From: Marinobacter maritimus
Lineage (GTDB): Bacteria > Pseudomonadota > Gammaproteobacteria > Pseudomonadales > Oleiphilaceae
Direction: 5' to 3'
Assembly (NCBI RefSeq): GCF_007671675.1
Contig: NZ_VCGW01000002.1
Location: 186,001 to 250,000 of the forward strand
Length of the DNA: 64,000 nt
Both the position numbers and the translations under genes were made by a program. The notes under the pieces are model-generated. The model saw nothing but the letters and a program-made list of their open reading frames with translations. It made no database searches and was not told the origin of the DNA. This document shows, one piece after another, positions 9,022 to 17,751 of the stretch (position 1 is the first letter of the stretch; each line of letters begins with the position of its first letter).

Positions 9022-9087
9022 ATAGCGGTTTGCTATCAATTGGTTTGAATCAATTAATTTGAGCATTTTTTTGCCAACCCGTATCTT
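9022..9087 (+). promoter_or_regulatory. OxyR-type operator and promoter of ahpF
   Basis: ATAG-N7-CTAT lies at 9022-9036, followed 7 bp later by a degenerate second half at 9044-9058, again 37 bp in all. A -35-like TTGAGC (9059-9064) abuts it and TATCTT (9082-9087) lies 17 bp further on. ahpF starts at 9170. The layout is the same as at ahpC, which supports both calls. Confidence 0.6.
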
Positions 9088-9169
9088 TTGAACATATCCG
9101 AATCAAAGATCATTTTGAATCCAGAAATTCAGACTGTCGGTTTAAAGAGTCTTACAGGGGAATCGTTAC

Positions 9170-10735
9170 ATGTTGGATGCCAATATCAAGCAGCAACTGA
9201 AAGCCTACATGGAAAAATTGCAGCAGCCAATTGAGATAGTTGCTGCCTATGATGACGGTGATAAGTCCCAGGAGCTGAGACAGCTTCTGGAAGAAATCGA
9301 GCCGATGTCCGAGAAGATCAGTCTGCGCACGGAAGAATCGACGGACGTGCGTCGCCCGTCTTTTGCTATAAACCGCGTGGGCACTGACATGGGTGTTCGC
9401 TTCGCGGGCATTCCCATGGGCCATGAGTTTACGTCTCTGGTTCTGGCCTTGCTTCAAGTGGGCGGCCATCCATCCAAGGCGTCGCAGGACGTAATCGAGC
9501 AAATTCAGCAGTTGGACGGCAACTTCGAGTTTGAGACCTACTTCTCGCTTTCATGCCAGAACTGTCCTGACGTGGTCCAGGCTCTGAACCTGATGAGCGT
9601 TCTGAACCCGGGCGTGCGTCACACGGCGATAGACGGAGCCCTGTTCCAGGACGAAGTGGAAAAGCGCGAAATCATGTCTGTACCCAGCGTTTACCTGAAT
9701 GGTGAGCCTTGGGGGCAGGGCCGTATGACCCTGGAAGAAATTGTGGCCAGGCTGGATACCAAATCCGACGAGAAAGAGGCCGAGAGGATCAACCAGAAAG
9801 ATACCTTTGAGGTTTTGGTGATCGGTGGCGGTCCGGCTGGCTCCGCAGCGGCTATTTACGCAGCTCGTAAAGGCATTTCCACTGGCTTGGCAGCTGATCG
9901 TTTCGGCGGGCAGGTAGCGGATACCATGAGTATCGAAAACCTGATTTCTGTGCCCTACACCGAGGGCCCGAAGCTGGTTGCAGCCATGGAACAACACGTT
10001 AAAGAATACGACGTGGACATCATGAACATGCAACACGCAGAAAAGCTGATTCCGGCTACCAAGCGCGGAATGCCCCATGAGATTCGCCTGGCGAACGGTG
10101 CGTCGCTCAAGGCCCGTACGGTTGTGCTTTCCACTGGCGCTCGCTGGCGCCCTCTGGGTGTTCCAGGCGAAGATGAATACCGCAACAAAGGCGTGGCTTA
10201 CTGCCCGCACTGTGACGGCCCGTTGTTCAAGGGCAAGCATGTTGCGGTGATTGGCGGCGGTAACTCCGGTGTAGAAGCGGCGATCGACCTGGCAGGCATT
10301 GTGGGCCATGTGACGTTAATCGAGTTTGGAGCTGAATTGCGCGCAGACGATGTGCTGCAGAAAAAGCTGCGCAGCCTCAACAATGTGGACATTATTACGT
10401 CTGGCCAAACCACTGAAGTGGTTGGTGAAAACGGAAGGGTGAATGGCCTGAACTACACAGACCGCAACACCGGTGAAAACCACCATGTGGCTCTGGAAGG
10501 CGTGTTTATTCAGATCGGTCTGGTGCCCAACACTGAATGGTTGAAAGGCGATATCGAGCTGAGCCAGCACGGTGAAATCATCATTAACGACCGTAACGAA
10601 ACCTCAATTCCGGGAGTTTTTGCGGCCGGCGACGCCACCACGGTGCCTTACAAGCAGATTGTGATTTCCATGGGCGAAGGCTCGAAAGCCGCACTGAGTG
10701 CGTTTGACTTCCTGATTCGCAATTCTGTGGATTAA
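9170..10735 (+). CDS. ahpF: Alkyl hydroperoxide reductase subunit F
   Basis: The 521-residue flavoprotein passes electrons from NADH to AhpC. The N-terminal double-thioredoxin domain carries the redox pair Cys129/Cys132 (SCQNC). The thioredoxin-reductase-like core has an FAD-binding [16 protein letters not shown] near 218-233 and the second redox pair Cys345/Cys348 in YCPHCDGP. Length and cysteine positions match E. coli AhpF. Unlike the usual ahpCF operon, it is separated from ahpC by a minus-strand gene and has its own promoter. A hairpin with a T run follows. Confidence 0.97.
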   Translation: MLDANIKQQLKAYMEKLQQPIEIVAAYDDGDKSQELRQLLEEIEPMSEKISLRTEESTDVRRPSFAINRVGTDMGVRFAGIPMGHEFTSLVLALLQVGGHPSKASQDVIEQIQQLDGNFEFETYFSLSCQNCPDVVQALNLMSVLNPGVRHTAIDGALFQDEVEKREIMSVPSVYLNGEPWGQGRMTLEEIVARLDTKSDEKEAERINQKDTFEVLVIGGGPAGSAAAIYAARKGISTGLAADRFGGQVADTMSIENLISVPYTEGPKLVAAMEQHVKEYDVDIMNMQHAEKLIPATKRGMPHEIRLANGASLKARTVVLSTGARWRPLGVPGEDEYRNKGVAYCPHCDGPLFKGKHVAVIGGGNSGVEAAIDLAGIVGHVTLIEFGAELRADDVLQKKLRSLNNVDIITSGQTTEVVGENGRVNGLNYTDRNTGENHHVALEGVFIQIGLVPNTEWLKGDIELSQHGEIIINDRNETSIPGVFAAGDATTVPYKQIVISMGEGSKAALSAFDFLIRNSVD

Positions 10736-10761
10736 AGCGAGAGCGCTACAGAGCAAAGCTG

Positions 10762-10792
10762 AAAGGGTGCTGGAGAGATCCTGCGCCCTTTT
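10762..10792 (+). terminator. Intrinsic terminator after ahpF
   Basis: A 9-bp stem (AAAGGGTGC with GCGCCCTTT, one G-T wobble) encloses a 12-nt loop and is followed by a short T run, 27 bp after the ahpF stop. Confidence 0.7.
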
Positions 10793-10941
10793 CTGGTATA
10801 GGCGCTTCCTTCTTTCCTCAACAGAGTTTGTGAAATGAGGCATTCATTCGGATTTGCTGCTTGCGTGGGCTTGCGCTGCTCGGTAATTTAGGCGCATCTA
10901 TTTGATATCGTTGCAGGACTGCATGGAGGGTGAGTGTTTAT

Positions 10942-12156
10942 ATGGTGCATCGCCTAGCCCTGCTGCTGATTTTTTTTCTGTTTCTCTTAATGGGCTTTTT
11001 CCATATGGTACGGGTGGCCCAGGCCAACCCGGGCCCCAGTGTTGTGTTTTTGTCGCCGGATGACTCCCGTTTCTGGTACCTGGTTTCGGAGTTCATGGTG
11101 GAAGTGGCAGCCGACCTGGATCTGAATCTTGAGGTCCTGTTCGACCATGACAGCCACCGGTACAGCTATCTTCGTATCGCCGAAGACGTGCTCGGACGTG
11201 AAAACAAACCGGATTACCTTGTGTTCATGTTCAAGGAGCAGGTATCTACCCGGATGCTCACATACGCGAATGAGATGGGCGTCAAGGTGTTCACGATCGA
11301 TACGGGAGTTCCGGCTGCTACCAAGGCCTCCGTCGGGGGGCCAAGAGAAACGCTTCCGAACTGGATTGGGCATTTGGCACCTGACAACGTTGGTGCCGGC
11401 CGCACGCTAACAACCATTCTTGAGCAGCAGGCACAACGTTTGGGCTTGGCCGGGCCAGGGCAGTCGCTGCCGCTCGTCGCGCTCTCGGGAACACTGGATT
11501 CGTCTGCCGCCAAGGACCGGCAGCAGGGGCTTGTAGACGCTGCTAGTGCCAATCGAAGCTATATCTTGCAGCTGGTGGATGCAGAATGGAGCCGTAAATT
11601 GGCAAAGACAAAAACGCGTGTATTGCTAAAGCGCTATCCGCAGGTTGCGGCAATCTGGAGTGCCAGTGACGGCATGGCGCTGGGTGCTATTGACGCGGCG
11701 AAGCAGGCGGGAAAACGTCCCGGTGAAGATGTTCTGGTCGGTGGTGTGGATTGGGAGCCCGAGGCTCTTGAGGCGATCCGGAGCGGTGAGTTGGCTGTCA
11801 GTCTTGGTCGCCATTTTATGGGTGGCGGGCTGGCCCTCCTGTTGCTGCACGATTATCACCATGGGTTCGACTTTTCGGACGATACATCCCCTCCGGTACT
11901 CAGCTACCAGCTTAAACCTGCCACCATCGATAACGTCGACATCGTAGAGAAGATTATGGAGCCGGAACACTGGCGAAACGTGGATTTTCGTCGTTTCAGC
12001 CGCGTGGTTGATGTTGGGGAACCTGGCGCCCGGCAAAGCGCCGATGACCTGATGGACGGGTTCACCAATGCTCTCGTTGCGGCTTACTCTAGATCAGCTT
12101 CCAAGCTATCGGTCGGTGCCCGTGCGGGCTCATCGCCCGATTCGGGGAACAAATGA
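10942..12156 (+). CDS. Periplasmic binding protein, type 1 (sugar-binding/LacI-like fold)
   Basis: The protein has about 404 residues with a signal peptide or N-terminal anchor ending near VAQAN. The body follows the ribose/galactose-binding fold: SVVFLSPDDSRFWYLVSEFMVEVAADL at the start, DYLVFMF in the first lobe, and the hinge-side segment VAAIWSASDGMALGAIDAAKQAGKRPGEDVLVGGVDW. No ABC permease or ATPase gene is near, so it may feed a signalling partner rather than a transporter. A GTG at 10930 is in frame, but GGAGG at 10925-10929 better serves the ATG at 10942. The last 73 bp overlap the end of the converging transglutaminase gene. Confidence 0.75.
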   Translation: MVHRLALLLIFFLFLLMGFFHMVRVAQANPGPSVVFLSPDDSRFWYLVSEFMVEVAADLDLNLEVLFDHDSHRYSYLRIAEDVLGRENKPDYLVFMFKEQVSTRMLTYANEMGVKVFTIDTGVPAATKASVGGPRETLPNWIGHLAPDNVGAGRTLTTILEQQAQRLGLAGPGQSLPLVALSGTLDSSAAKDRQQGLVDAASANRSYILQLVDAEWSRKLAKTKTRVLLKRYPQVAAIWSASDGMALGAIDAAKQAGKRPGEDVLVGGVDWEPEALEAIRSGELAVSLGRHFMGGGLALLLLHDYHHGFDFSDDTSPPVLSYQLKPATIDNVDIVEKIMEPEHWRNVDFRRFSRVVDVGEPGARQSADDLMDGFTNALVAAYSRSASKLSVGARAGSSPDSGNK

Positions 12157-12752
12157 GAATAAGCGTTCCGTATTCCAGATAAAATAAAATCGTGGGGGAC
12201 GTCGTGGAAAACCCCATGATCGTTCACGTATTCCATGTGTGCTTCCCCTGCCTCGGTGTATTCCTGAAAAATGGAGTCGTTCACACCGTCGAACTCCAGT
12301 GGCTCTACGTTCATTAGTTCGCACAGCTGCTTGTTGAAAGCAGGGGTGGCCTTCACCCAGCGGCCGTTGAGATAAAGCTCGATAAACCCATGCATGCGGA
12401 AAATGTCCGAGCGCAGCCATTCGATCAGCTTTGGGCTTGAGAGGTGATTGCGCACATCGGCGAGACCCAAGCGGCTGGGTATACCAATTGATCTTGCCGC
12501 TGCGCCAAGCAATACAGCTTTTGGAATGCAGTAGCTTTCGCCGGTTTTGAGCGCATAGCTGGCGCTGAAGGTTTCGGGTTCGGGGCGGAAAACGTAGGGG
12601 TTGTAGCTCACGTTGTCCCGGGCTGCCAGATACAGGGCCTTCGCCTGCTCTACCTTATTTTCGGGTACGCCCTCCAGCCGGGCCGCAATCCAGGCTTTCA
12701 GTTCGGGCTGGTTGTAGTCAAAAAATTCAGTTGGCTGGAGGTAGTGTTCCAT
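12084..12752 (-). CDS. Transglutaminase-like family protein
   Basis: The 222-residue cytosolic protein has a transglutaminase-like core. The catalytic Cys is in GESYCIPKAVLLGAAARSIGIPSRLGLADVRNHLSS. The His is probably in MHGFIELYLNGRWVKATPAFN, where the usual Asp position reads TPAFN. Such bacterial proteins are usually cysteine peptidases or amidases of unknown substrate. Its 3' end overlaps the converging binding-protein gene by 73 bp, so one of the two C-termini may be shorter than called. No operon partner is evident. Confidence 0.8.
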   Translation of the reverse strand: MEHYLQPTEFFDYNQPELKAWIAARLEGVPENKVEQAKALYLAARDNVSYNPYVFRPEPETFSASYALKTGESYCIPKAVLLGAAARSIGIPSRLGLADVRNHLSSPKLIEWLRSDIFRMHGFIELYLNGRWVKATPAFNKQLCELMNVEPLEFDGVNDSIFQEYTEAGEAHMEYVNDHGVFHDVPHDFILSGIRNAYSHLFPESGDEPARAPTDSLEADLE

Positions 12753-12863
12753 TGTTGTTGTCTATCCAGTTAGGGAACAGACCCCGGATCATCGCTGATT
12801 AGCAAGCTACAGGCAATGGCGATAACGACCACGGTGATTGCCGAAATGCATCATGCTTGCCGG

Positions 12864-13598
12864 TCAGCCGCCCCGAAACAGCTCATAAGCACACATGTTG
12901 ACTGCGGAAGCCAAATTAAGTGACTCGATTTCGCCTTTGCCCGGGATGGTGTAAGGCGTTGCGCCCAGCTGGGCCAGTGCTTCCGGCGGAACGCCGCGGG
13001 CTTCGTTACCAAACAGGTAGCAGTCGTGCTGGTGGAATGATTCTGCTGTGAGTTTGTCCCCGTTCAGGTCCAGACAGGCAACCGAGTGGTAACGGCTGCT
13101 CAAGCTGCCCAAGGGCACCTCTGTTTCCAGCGGTACGTGGAAGATAGCGCCCATGCTGGCGCGCACCACTTTCGGGTTGTATGGGTCTACACTGCCGGGG
13201 CTTAGCAGGCAGCGAAAACCGCCAAACCAGGCCAGAGTGCGTAAAATTGTTCCGAGGTTGCCAGGGTCCTGAACCTCATGCAGGTAAACCGCTTTTTCGC
13301 CGGGTTTCGATGCAGGCTCAATGTCTTTGTCCGGCATGGGCACTACGGCGAGAATCCCCTGGGGCGTTTGGGTATCGGCGAGCAGAGCCATCTGGCGCTC
13401 GTTGACATGATGGGTTCTGAACGAGCTTGGCCAATGCTCATACGCACCGGTTACATACAGCTCGGCCGCGTTCAGCTCGGGCTGGCGCATCGCAGCTTTC
13501 TGCAGTTCCAGCACCAGGTGTTCGCCTTCAACCAGATAGTGGCCCAACGCCTGACGGTATTTTTTCTGGTGCAGTTTTTTGATGTCCTCCAGCTTCAC
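12864..13598 (-). CDS. TrmH/SpoU family RNA 2'-O-methyltransferase
   Basis: The 244-residue protein has an N-terminal substrate-binding segment (KLHQKKYRQALGHYLVEGEHLV) and a C-terminal SPOUT domain. Motif 1 is VQDPGNLGTILRTLAWFG, motif 2 is the LFGNEARGVPPEAL segment, and motif 3 is IPGKGEIESLNLASAVNMCAYELFR. These make the trefoil-knot SAM site. It methylates a ribose in tRNA or rRNA; the exact nucleotide cannot be told. It overlaps the upstream FAD-protein gene by 4 bp (ATGA), so the two are translationally coupled. Confidence 0.9.
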   Translation of the reverse strand: MKLEDIKKLHQKKYRQALGHYLVEGEHLVLELQKAAMRQPELNAAELYVTGAYEHWPSSFRTHHVNERQMALLADTQTPQGILAVVPMPDKDIEPASKPGEKAVYLHEVQDPGNLGTILRTLAWFGGFRCLLSPGSVDPYNPKVVRASMGAIFHVPLETEVPLGSLSSRYHSVACLDLNGDKLTAESFHQHDCYLFGNEARGVPPEALAQLGATPYTIPGKGEIESLNLASAVNMCAYELFRGG

Positions 13599-15232
13599 GA
13601 TGGGGCTCCGCTGTTCGTGTCCAGATCTTCCAGCATGGCCAGGGCCAGTGCTTCGGCCACCTTGATGCCGTCTACGCCGGCCGAAAGAATGCCACCGGCA
13701 TAGCCTGCGCCTTCGCCTGCCGGATAAAGGCCGCGAGTATTCAGGCTTTGCAGACTGGTGCGATCGCGGGTGATGCGCACCGGTGAGGACGTGCGGGTTT
13801 CGATGCCGGTCAGGATGGCGTCCTTCCGGTCAAAGCCCCGGATCTGCTTGCCGAAAGCCGGCAATGCCTCGCGAATGGCTTCGATGGCATACGCCGGCAG
13901 GGAAGGCGCCAGGTCCCCCAGTTTGATGCCGGGCTTGTAGGACGGCTCGACGTCGCCCAACTCGGTGGAGGGTTTGCGTTTGATGAAATCTCCCACCAGC
14001 TGGGCAGGCGCGCAGTAATCACTGCCGCCGAGCGTATAGGCCAGGGACTCCAGGGCCTCCTGAAATTCCACTCCGGCCAGCGGGCCGCCTGGAAAGTCTT
14101 CTTCGGGATGCACGGCCACTACAATGCCGGCATTGGCGTTGCGCTCATTGCGGGAATACTGGCTCATGCCGTTGGTGACAACCCGCTCGGGTTCGGAGGT
14201 CGCAGCCACCACCGTGCCTCCCGGGCACATGCAGAAACTGTAGACTGCGCGCCCGTTGCTCGCGTGGTACACCAGTTTGTAGTCCGCTGCGCCCAAGGCG
14301 GGGTGTCCGGCGTATTTGCCCAGGCGAGCGTTGTCGATAAGCGATTGCGGGTGCTCGATACGAAAGCCGATGGCAAAGGGTTTGGCTTCAATAAACACAT
14401 CGTTGCGCTGGAGCATGCGAAAGGTATCGCGCGCGCTGTGACCGAGCGCCAGAATCACATACCGGCTATCCAGGCGCTCGCCGCTGGCCAACTCTACGCC
14501 TTCAACGCGGCCATTGCGGGTGCGCAGGTTAGTGACCTTGCTTTCAAAGCGGATCTCGCCACCGAGGCGGATAATTTCCTCACGCATGGTGGCTACCACG
14601 CCGGTCAGCCTGAAGGTGCCGATGTGGGGTTTGCTGACATACATAATTTCTTCGGCGGCACCGGCACGGATAAATTCACGCATCACTTGGCGGCCGTAGA
14701 ACTTCGGATCTTTGATCTGGCTGTAAAGCTTGCCGTCCGAGAACAGGCCCGCACCGCCTTCACCAAACTGCACGTTGGATTCCGGTGACAGCTGCTTTTT
14801 CCGCCACAAGGCCCAGGTGTCCTTGGTGCGACGGCGTACGTCAGTGCCGCGCTCCAGCACAATGGGCCGGAACCCCATTTGGGCCAGAATCAGGGCGGCA
14901 AACAGGCCACACGGGCCGAACCCGATCACCACCGGGCGTTCGGTGAGGCCAGCGGGTGCCTGTGCGACCGGGTAATAAGCGGTATCCGGTGCCGGCCGCA
15001 CGTGCTGATCTTTTTCAAAGCGGGCCAGAATGGCGTCTTCGTTGCGCGCCTTCAGATCAACAATGTAAACGAACTTGATCTCGGTGTTTTTCTTGCGGGC
15101 ATCGTAGCTGCGCTTGAACACGGTGAACTCCGCCAGATCGGCGTCGGCAATGCCCAGACGCTCGATAATAGCGGCTCTCAAGGCACTTTCGGGATGCTCC
15201 AGCGGCAGCGCCAGTTCGGTAAGGCGGATCAT
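13595..15232 (-). CDS. FAD-dependent oxidoreductase (COG2509-type)
   Basis: The 545-residue flavoprotein has an N-terminal domain of about 90 residues (SYDARKKNTEIKFVYIVD) before the FAD-binding VIGFGPCGLFAALILAQMG, and the C-terminal GLYPAGEGAGYAGGILSAGVDGIKVAEAL closing the FAD site. It belongs to a widespread uncharacterised family of NAD(P)/FAD-dependent dehydrogenases. The motif PCG--FAALILAQ and an ERG acid-ribose segment are present. It is the first gene of a pair with the TrmH-type methyltransferase. No specific substrate is known to me. Confidence 0.88.
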   Translation of the reverse strand: MIRLTELALPLEHPESALRAAIIERLGIADADLAEFTVFKRSYDARKKNTEIKFVYIVDLKARNEDAILARFEKDQHVRPAPDTAYYPVAQAPAGLTERPVVIGFGPCGLFAALILAQMGFRPIVLERGTDVRRRTKDTWALWRKKQLSPESNVQFGEGGAGLFSDGKLYSQIKDPKFYGRQVMREFIRAGAAEEIMYVSKPHIGTFRLTGVVATMREEIIRLGGEIRFESKVTNLRTRNGRVEGVELASGERLDSRYVILALGHSARDTFRMLQRNDVFIEAKPFAIGFRIEHPQSLIDNARLGKYAGHPALGAADYKLVYHASNGRAVYSFCMCPGGTVVAATSEPERVVTNGMSQYSRNERNANAGIVVAVHPEEDFPGGPLAGVEFQEALESLAYTLGGSDYCAPAQLVGDFIKRKPSTELGDVEPSYKPGIKLGDLAPSLPAYAIEAIREALPAFGKQIRGFDRKDAILTGIETRTSSPVRITRDRTSLQSLNTRGLYPAGEGAGYAGGILSAGVDGIKVAEALALAMLEDLDTNSGAPS

Positions 15233-15415
15233 AATCAGTCCTGCGCGGCTCTGGCCGCCGATGGCGGGCTGGTTGCCGGGTATAAAGAAATCGGAAAATG
15301 TTGCGGCAATTGTACGTGCGCCCGGCCCGGATGTCAGGGTTTTGCCGGAAGGGCGCGCGACACGTACAATGAAGCCTTGATTGCCCCTTTTTGACGACCC
15401 TTTTTAAGAGCCCCT

Positions 15416-16036
15416 ATGGCCCGATCCAAAAGCAGTAACCGTTGGCTTGAAGAGCACGTGAACGACCCCTTCGTGAAACAGGCGCAGGTCGACGGCTATC
15501 GCTCACGGGCCAGCTACAAACTTCTTGAAATCAACAAGAAGGACCGGCTGATTCACCCCAACATGGTGGTAATGGATCTCGGCTCTGCTCCGGGTGGCTG
15601 GTCGCAAGTGGCGGTTAATCTGGTGGGCCATAAGGGCAGGGTGCTGGCTTCTGACATACTGCCCATGGATGCCATTGCCGGTGTGGAGTTCATTCAGGGT
15701 GACTTTACTGAAAATTCGGTGTTTGAAGAAATCATGACAACTCTGGGCGATGGCCAGGTGGATGTGGTGATTTCCGATATGGCTCCGAATATCAGCGGGG
15801 TGACGGTTTCCGACCAGGCATCTTCGATGTATCTGGTAGAGTTGGCGCTGGATATGGCCAGCCAGGTGCTCAAACCCAAAGGCAGCTTTGTGGCCAAGGT
15901 GTTTCAGGGTGAAGGTTACGATGAGTATCTGAAAGCCGTCAGAGCCGTGTTCGATAAAGTTGTGACGCGAAAGCCGGACTCTTCCCGCTCTCGCTCCCGG
16001 GAAGTCTATATCGTTGGCAAGGGTTTCAAGGGCTGA
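15416..16036 (+). CDS. rlmE: 23S rRNA U2552 2'-O-methyltransferase
   Basis: The 206-residue protein is RlmE/FtsJ, which methylates the ribose of U2552 in the A loop of 23S rRNA and aids late 50S assembly. The SAM-binding motif [13 protein letters not shown] is near residue 58, the catalytic Asp is in [12 protein letters not shown], and the catalytic Lys is in [15 protein letters not shown]. The N-terminal [12 protein letters not shown] supplies the other conserved Lys. In many gammaproteobacteria ftsH follows, but here a converging acetylpolyamine amidohydrolase gene follows instead. Confidence 0.97.
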   Translation: MARSKSSNRWLEEHVNDPFVKQAQVDGYRSRASYKLLEINKKDRLIHPNMVVMDLGSAPGGWSQVAVNLVGHKGRVLASDILPMDAIAGVEFIQGDFTENSVFEEIMTTLGDGQVDVVISDMAPNISGVTVSDQASSMYLVELALDMASQVLKPKGSFVAKVFQGEGYDEYLKAVRAVFDKVVTRKPDSSRSRSREVYIVGKGFKG

Positions 16037-16062
16037 ACCGCATCCCGGCCAGCCCCGGTTAA

Positions 16063-17091
16063 TCATTGGCCTTCGAAGCTCTTGAGCACGTTTACAACAT
16101 TCACGCCAATGGCGTCCACATCGTACCCGCCTTCCATAGTGAATACTGTGGGCAGCCCCAGCTGTTCAATTCGTTTACCCAGAGACACGTAGTCTGCCGA
16201 TTTCAGTTTAAAGAACGAGATCGGATCTTCTTCAAAGGTATCCACACCCAGAGCGATGACTAACGCGTCCGGCTGAAAGGCCGCAATGCGCTCGCAGGCG
16301 GTTTCGAGCCCCCGGCACCAAACGCTGTAGGGTGTTCCCGGAGGATAAACAATGTTGAGGTTATAGTCGTCACCTTCGCCTTCTCCGGTTTCATCTTCAA
16401 ACCCGAGGAAGTGTGGGAAAACCAGGTCGGGATCGCCGTGCAGGCTGATGGTCAGTACATCGCTGCGATCATAGAAGATGGCCTGGGTGCCGTTACCGTG
16501 GTGGAAGTCCACATCCAGAATTGCAACCCGTTGGTAGCCCTGATCTCGAAACGCCTGCGCGGTGATAGCGGCGTTGTTGAAAAAACAGTAACCGCCAAAC
16601 AGGTCGGCGTGGGCGTGGTGGCCAGGCGGCCGGCACAGGGCAAAGGCGGCGCGCTCGCCATTGGCGACGAGCTTCTGAGCGGACAGTGCAACGTTGGCAG
16701 AGGCACACACGGCTTCCCATGTGCCATCAGAGATCGAGGTTTCGGCCGCAAAACTGTAATAACCAAGCCGGCCGTCAATATCTTTGGGTACACGGGGCCG
16801 CATGCCACGGCCACACCACACAGCGGGGATAGCTTCGCCGGGCTTGCCTTCAGCCACCCAGTCAGCCCAACAGTGTTGCAGAAACGCTACATAATCTGCG
16901 TTGTGCACCCTTCTGACCGGATCAAGGCCAAACTCTTCCGGCTCGAGCACTTCACCAAGAACCTGGGATTTTACTCGCGCCAGAATGGTCTCTGCACGGG
17001 AGGGCTTCTCATGGGGCTCAATCAGAACACCGCCATCCAGTTCGGTTTTGACGGAGCGACGACTGTGCAGAGGTGAAAAAACGGTTTTCAT
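16063..17091 (-). CDS. Acetylpolyamine amidohydrolase (histone-deacetylase fold)
   Basis: The 342-residue protein is a zinc-dependent class II HDAC-like deacetylase. The active site shows the tandem His of RPPGHHAH, the zinc ligands in LDVDFHHGNGTQ, the substrate-side HGDPDLVFPHFLG and EGGYDVDAIGVN at the end. The wording of N-terminal and central segments matches Pseudomonas AphA/AphB enzymes, which deacetylate acetyl-putrescine or acetyl-cadaverine so they can be used as carbon and nitrogen. A longer open frame continues upstream over the divergent ferritin-like gene; the internal ATG at 17091 aligns with the family start and is preceded by GGAG-like bases. Confidence 0.9.
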   Translation of the reverse strand: MKTVFSPLHSRRSVKTELDGGVLIEPHEKPSRAETILARVKSQVLGEVLEPEEFGLDPVRRVHNADYVAFLQHCWADWVAEGKPGEAIPAVWCGRGMRPRVPKDIDGRLGYYSFAAETSISDGTWEAVCASANVALSAQKLVANGERAAFALCRPPGHHAHADLFGGYCFFNNAAITAQAFRDQGYQRVAILDVDFHHGNGTQAIFYDRSDVLTISLHGDPDLVFPHFLGFEDETGEGEGDDYNLNIVYPPGTPYSVWCRGLETACERIAAFQPDALVIALGVDTFEEDPISFFKLKSADYVSLGKRIEQLGLPTVFTMEGGYDVDAIGVNVVNVLKSFEGQ

Positions 17092-17188
17092 GGAGTGGCT
17101 ACCCGGGCTGTTTTGGCATCTGACTTTGCCACAGGAAGCGAAGTTGCTCAAATGGACGCCGGGTGTTTCAGCGGCTGTTTTTCGGTTA

Positions 17189-17217
17189 TTGTCAAAGCGT
17201 ATCATTGTGATAAAACG
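17189..17217 (+). promoter_or_regulatory. Candidate promoter and operator of the ferritin-like gene
   Basis: TTGTCA (17189-17194) is a -35 candidate. A perfect TATCA-TTG-TGATA inverted repeat (17200-17212) lies where a repressor would block the promoter, overlapping a TGATAAAA -10-like stretch. It is 39 bp before the EncFtn start. A Fur-like metal regulator is one possibility, but the match to the Fur consensus is poor. Confidence 0.35.
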
Positions 17218-17250
17218 ATACCTCACTGACCTGAAAATAAGGAACCCGTT

Positions 17251-17541
17251 ATGGCGAACGACAGTTACCACGAACCGGTAGGCGAACTGACGGATGAAAC
17301 CCGCGAAATGCATCGCGCGGTCAGTTCTCTGATGGAAGAATTTGAAGCGGTGGACTGGTACAACCAGCGAGTGGATGCCTGCAAGGATCCTGAATTGAAA
17401 GCGATTCTTGAACACAACCGCGATGAAGAAAAGGAACACGCAGCCATGGTGCTGGAATGGATTCGCCGCAAGGATCCTGTGATGGACAAGCACTTGCGCG
17501 AGTTCCTGTTTACTGAAGGTCCCATCGGCCACCACGACTGA
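17251..17541 (+). CDS. Encapsulated-ferritin (EncFtn) family protein without a cargo tag
   Basis: The 96-residue protein is a close match in length and wording to the encapsulin-associated ferritin of Rhodospirillum rubrum. Ferroxidase ligands equivalent to Glu32, Glu62 and His65 are present as Glu30, Glu60 and His63 (RDEEKEHAAM). Trp36-Tyr37 and the entry-site Glu29 and Glu32 are also kept. The family forms a decamer of dimers that oxidises Fe(II) and usually sits inside an encapsulin shell, guided by a C-terminal tag such as LxIGSLR. Here the chain ends in GPIGHHD with no such tag, and no encapsulin gene lies within the window. It is divergent from the amidohydrolase gene. AAGGA precedes the ATG. 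Confidence 0.85.
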   Translation: MANDSYHEPVGELTDETREMHRAVSSLMEEFEAVDWYNQRVDACKDPELKAILEHNRDEEKEHAAMVLEWIRRKDPVMDKHLREFLFTEGPIGHHD

Positions 17542-17751
17542 TCGGGCGGGCATGGTTTCTACACTGTGCCTCTTTGTCGATGCTTGCGCTGGCAGGGCAG
17601 CTGGTCAGGGAACTGGCCAATGCTGTCCGCAGACTGGCCCAAACAACCGCGACCTGAGAACGTGCAGGCCAATTTCGCCGGATACCCGGCTGCGCTATCT
17701 TGATTTCCAACGCGTTACCAGAATAACGACAGTGAAATTGAGAGATTGGTT

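Noticed and set aside
16063..17553. A long minus-strand frame extending the acetylpolyamine amidohydrolase by over 150 residues
   Set aside because: The extension overlaps the EncFtn gene on the other strand, and the internal ATG at 17091 aligns with the start of known family members.
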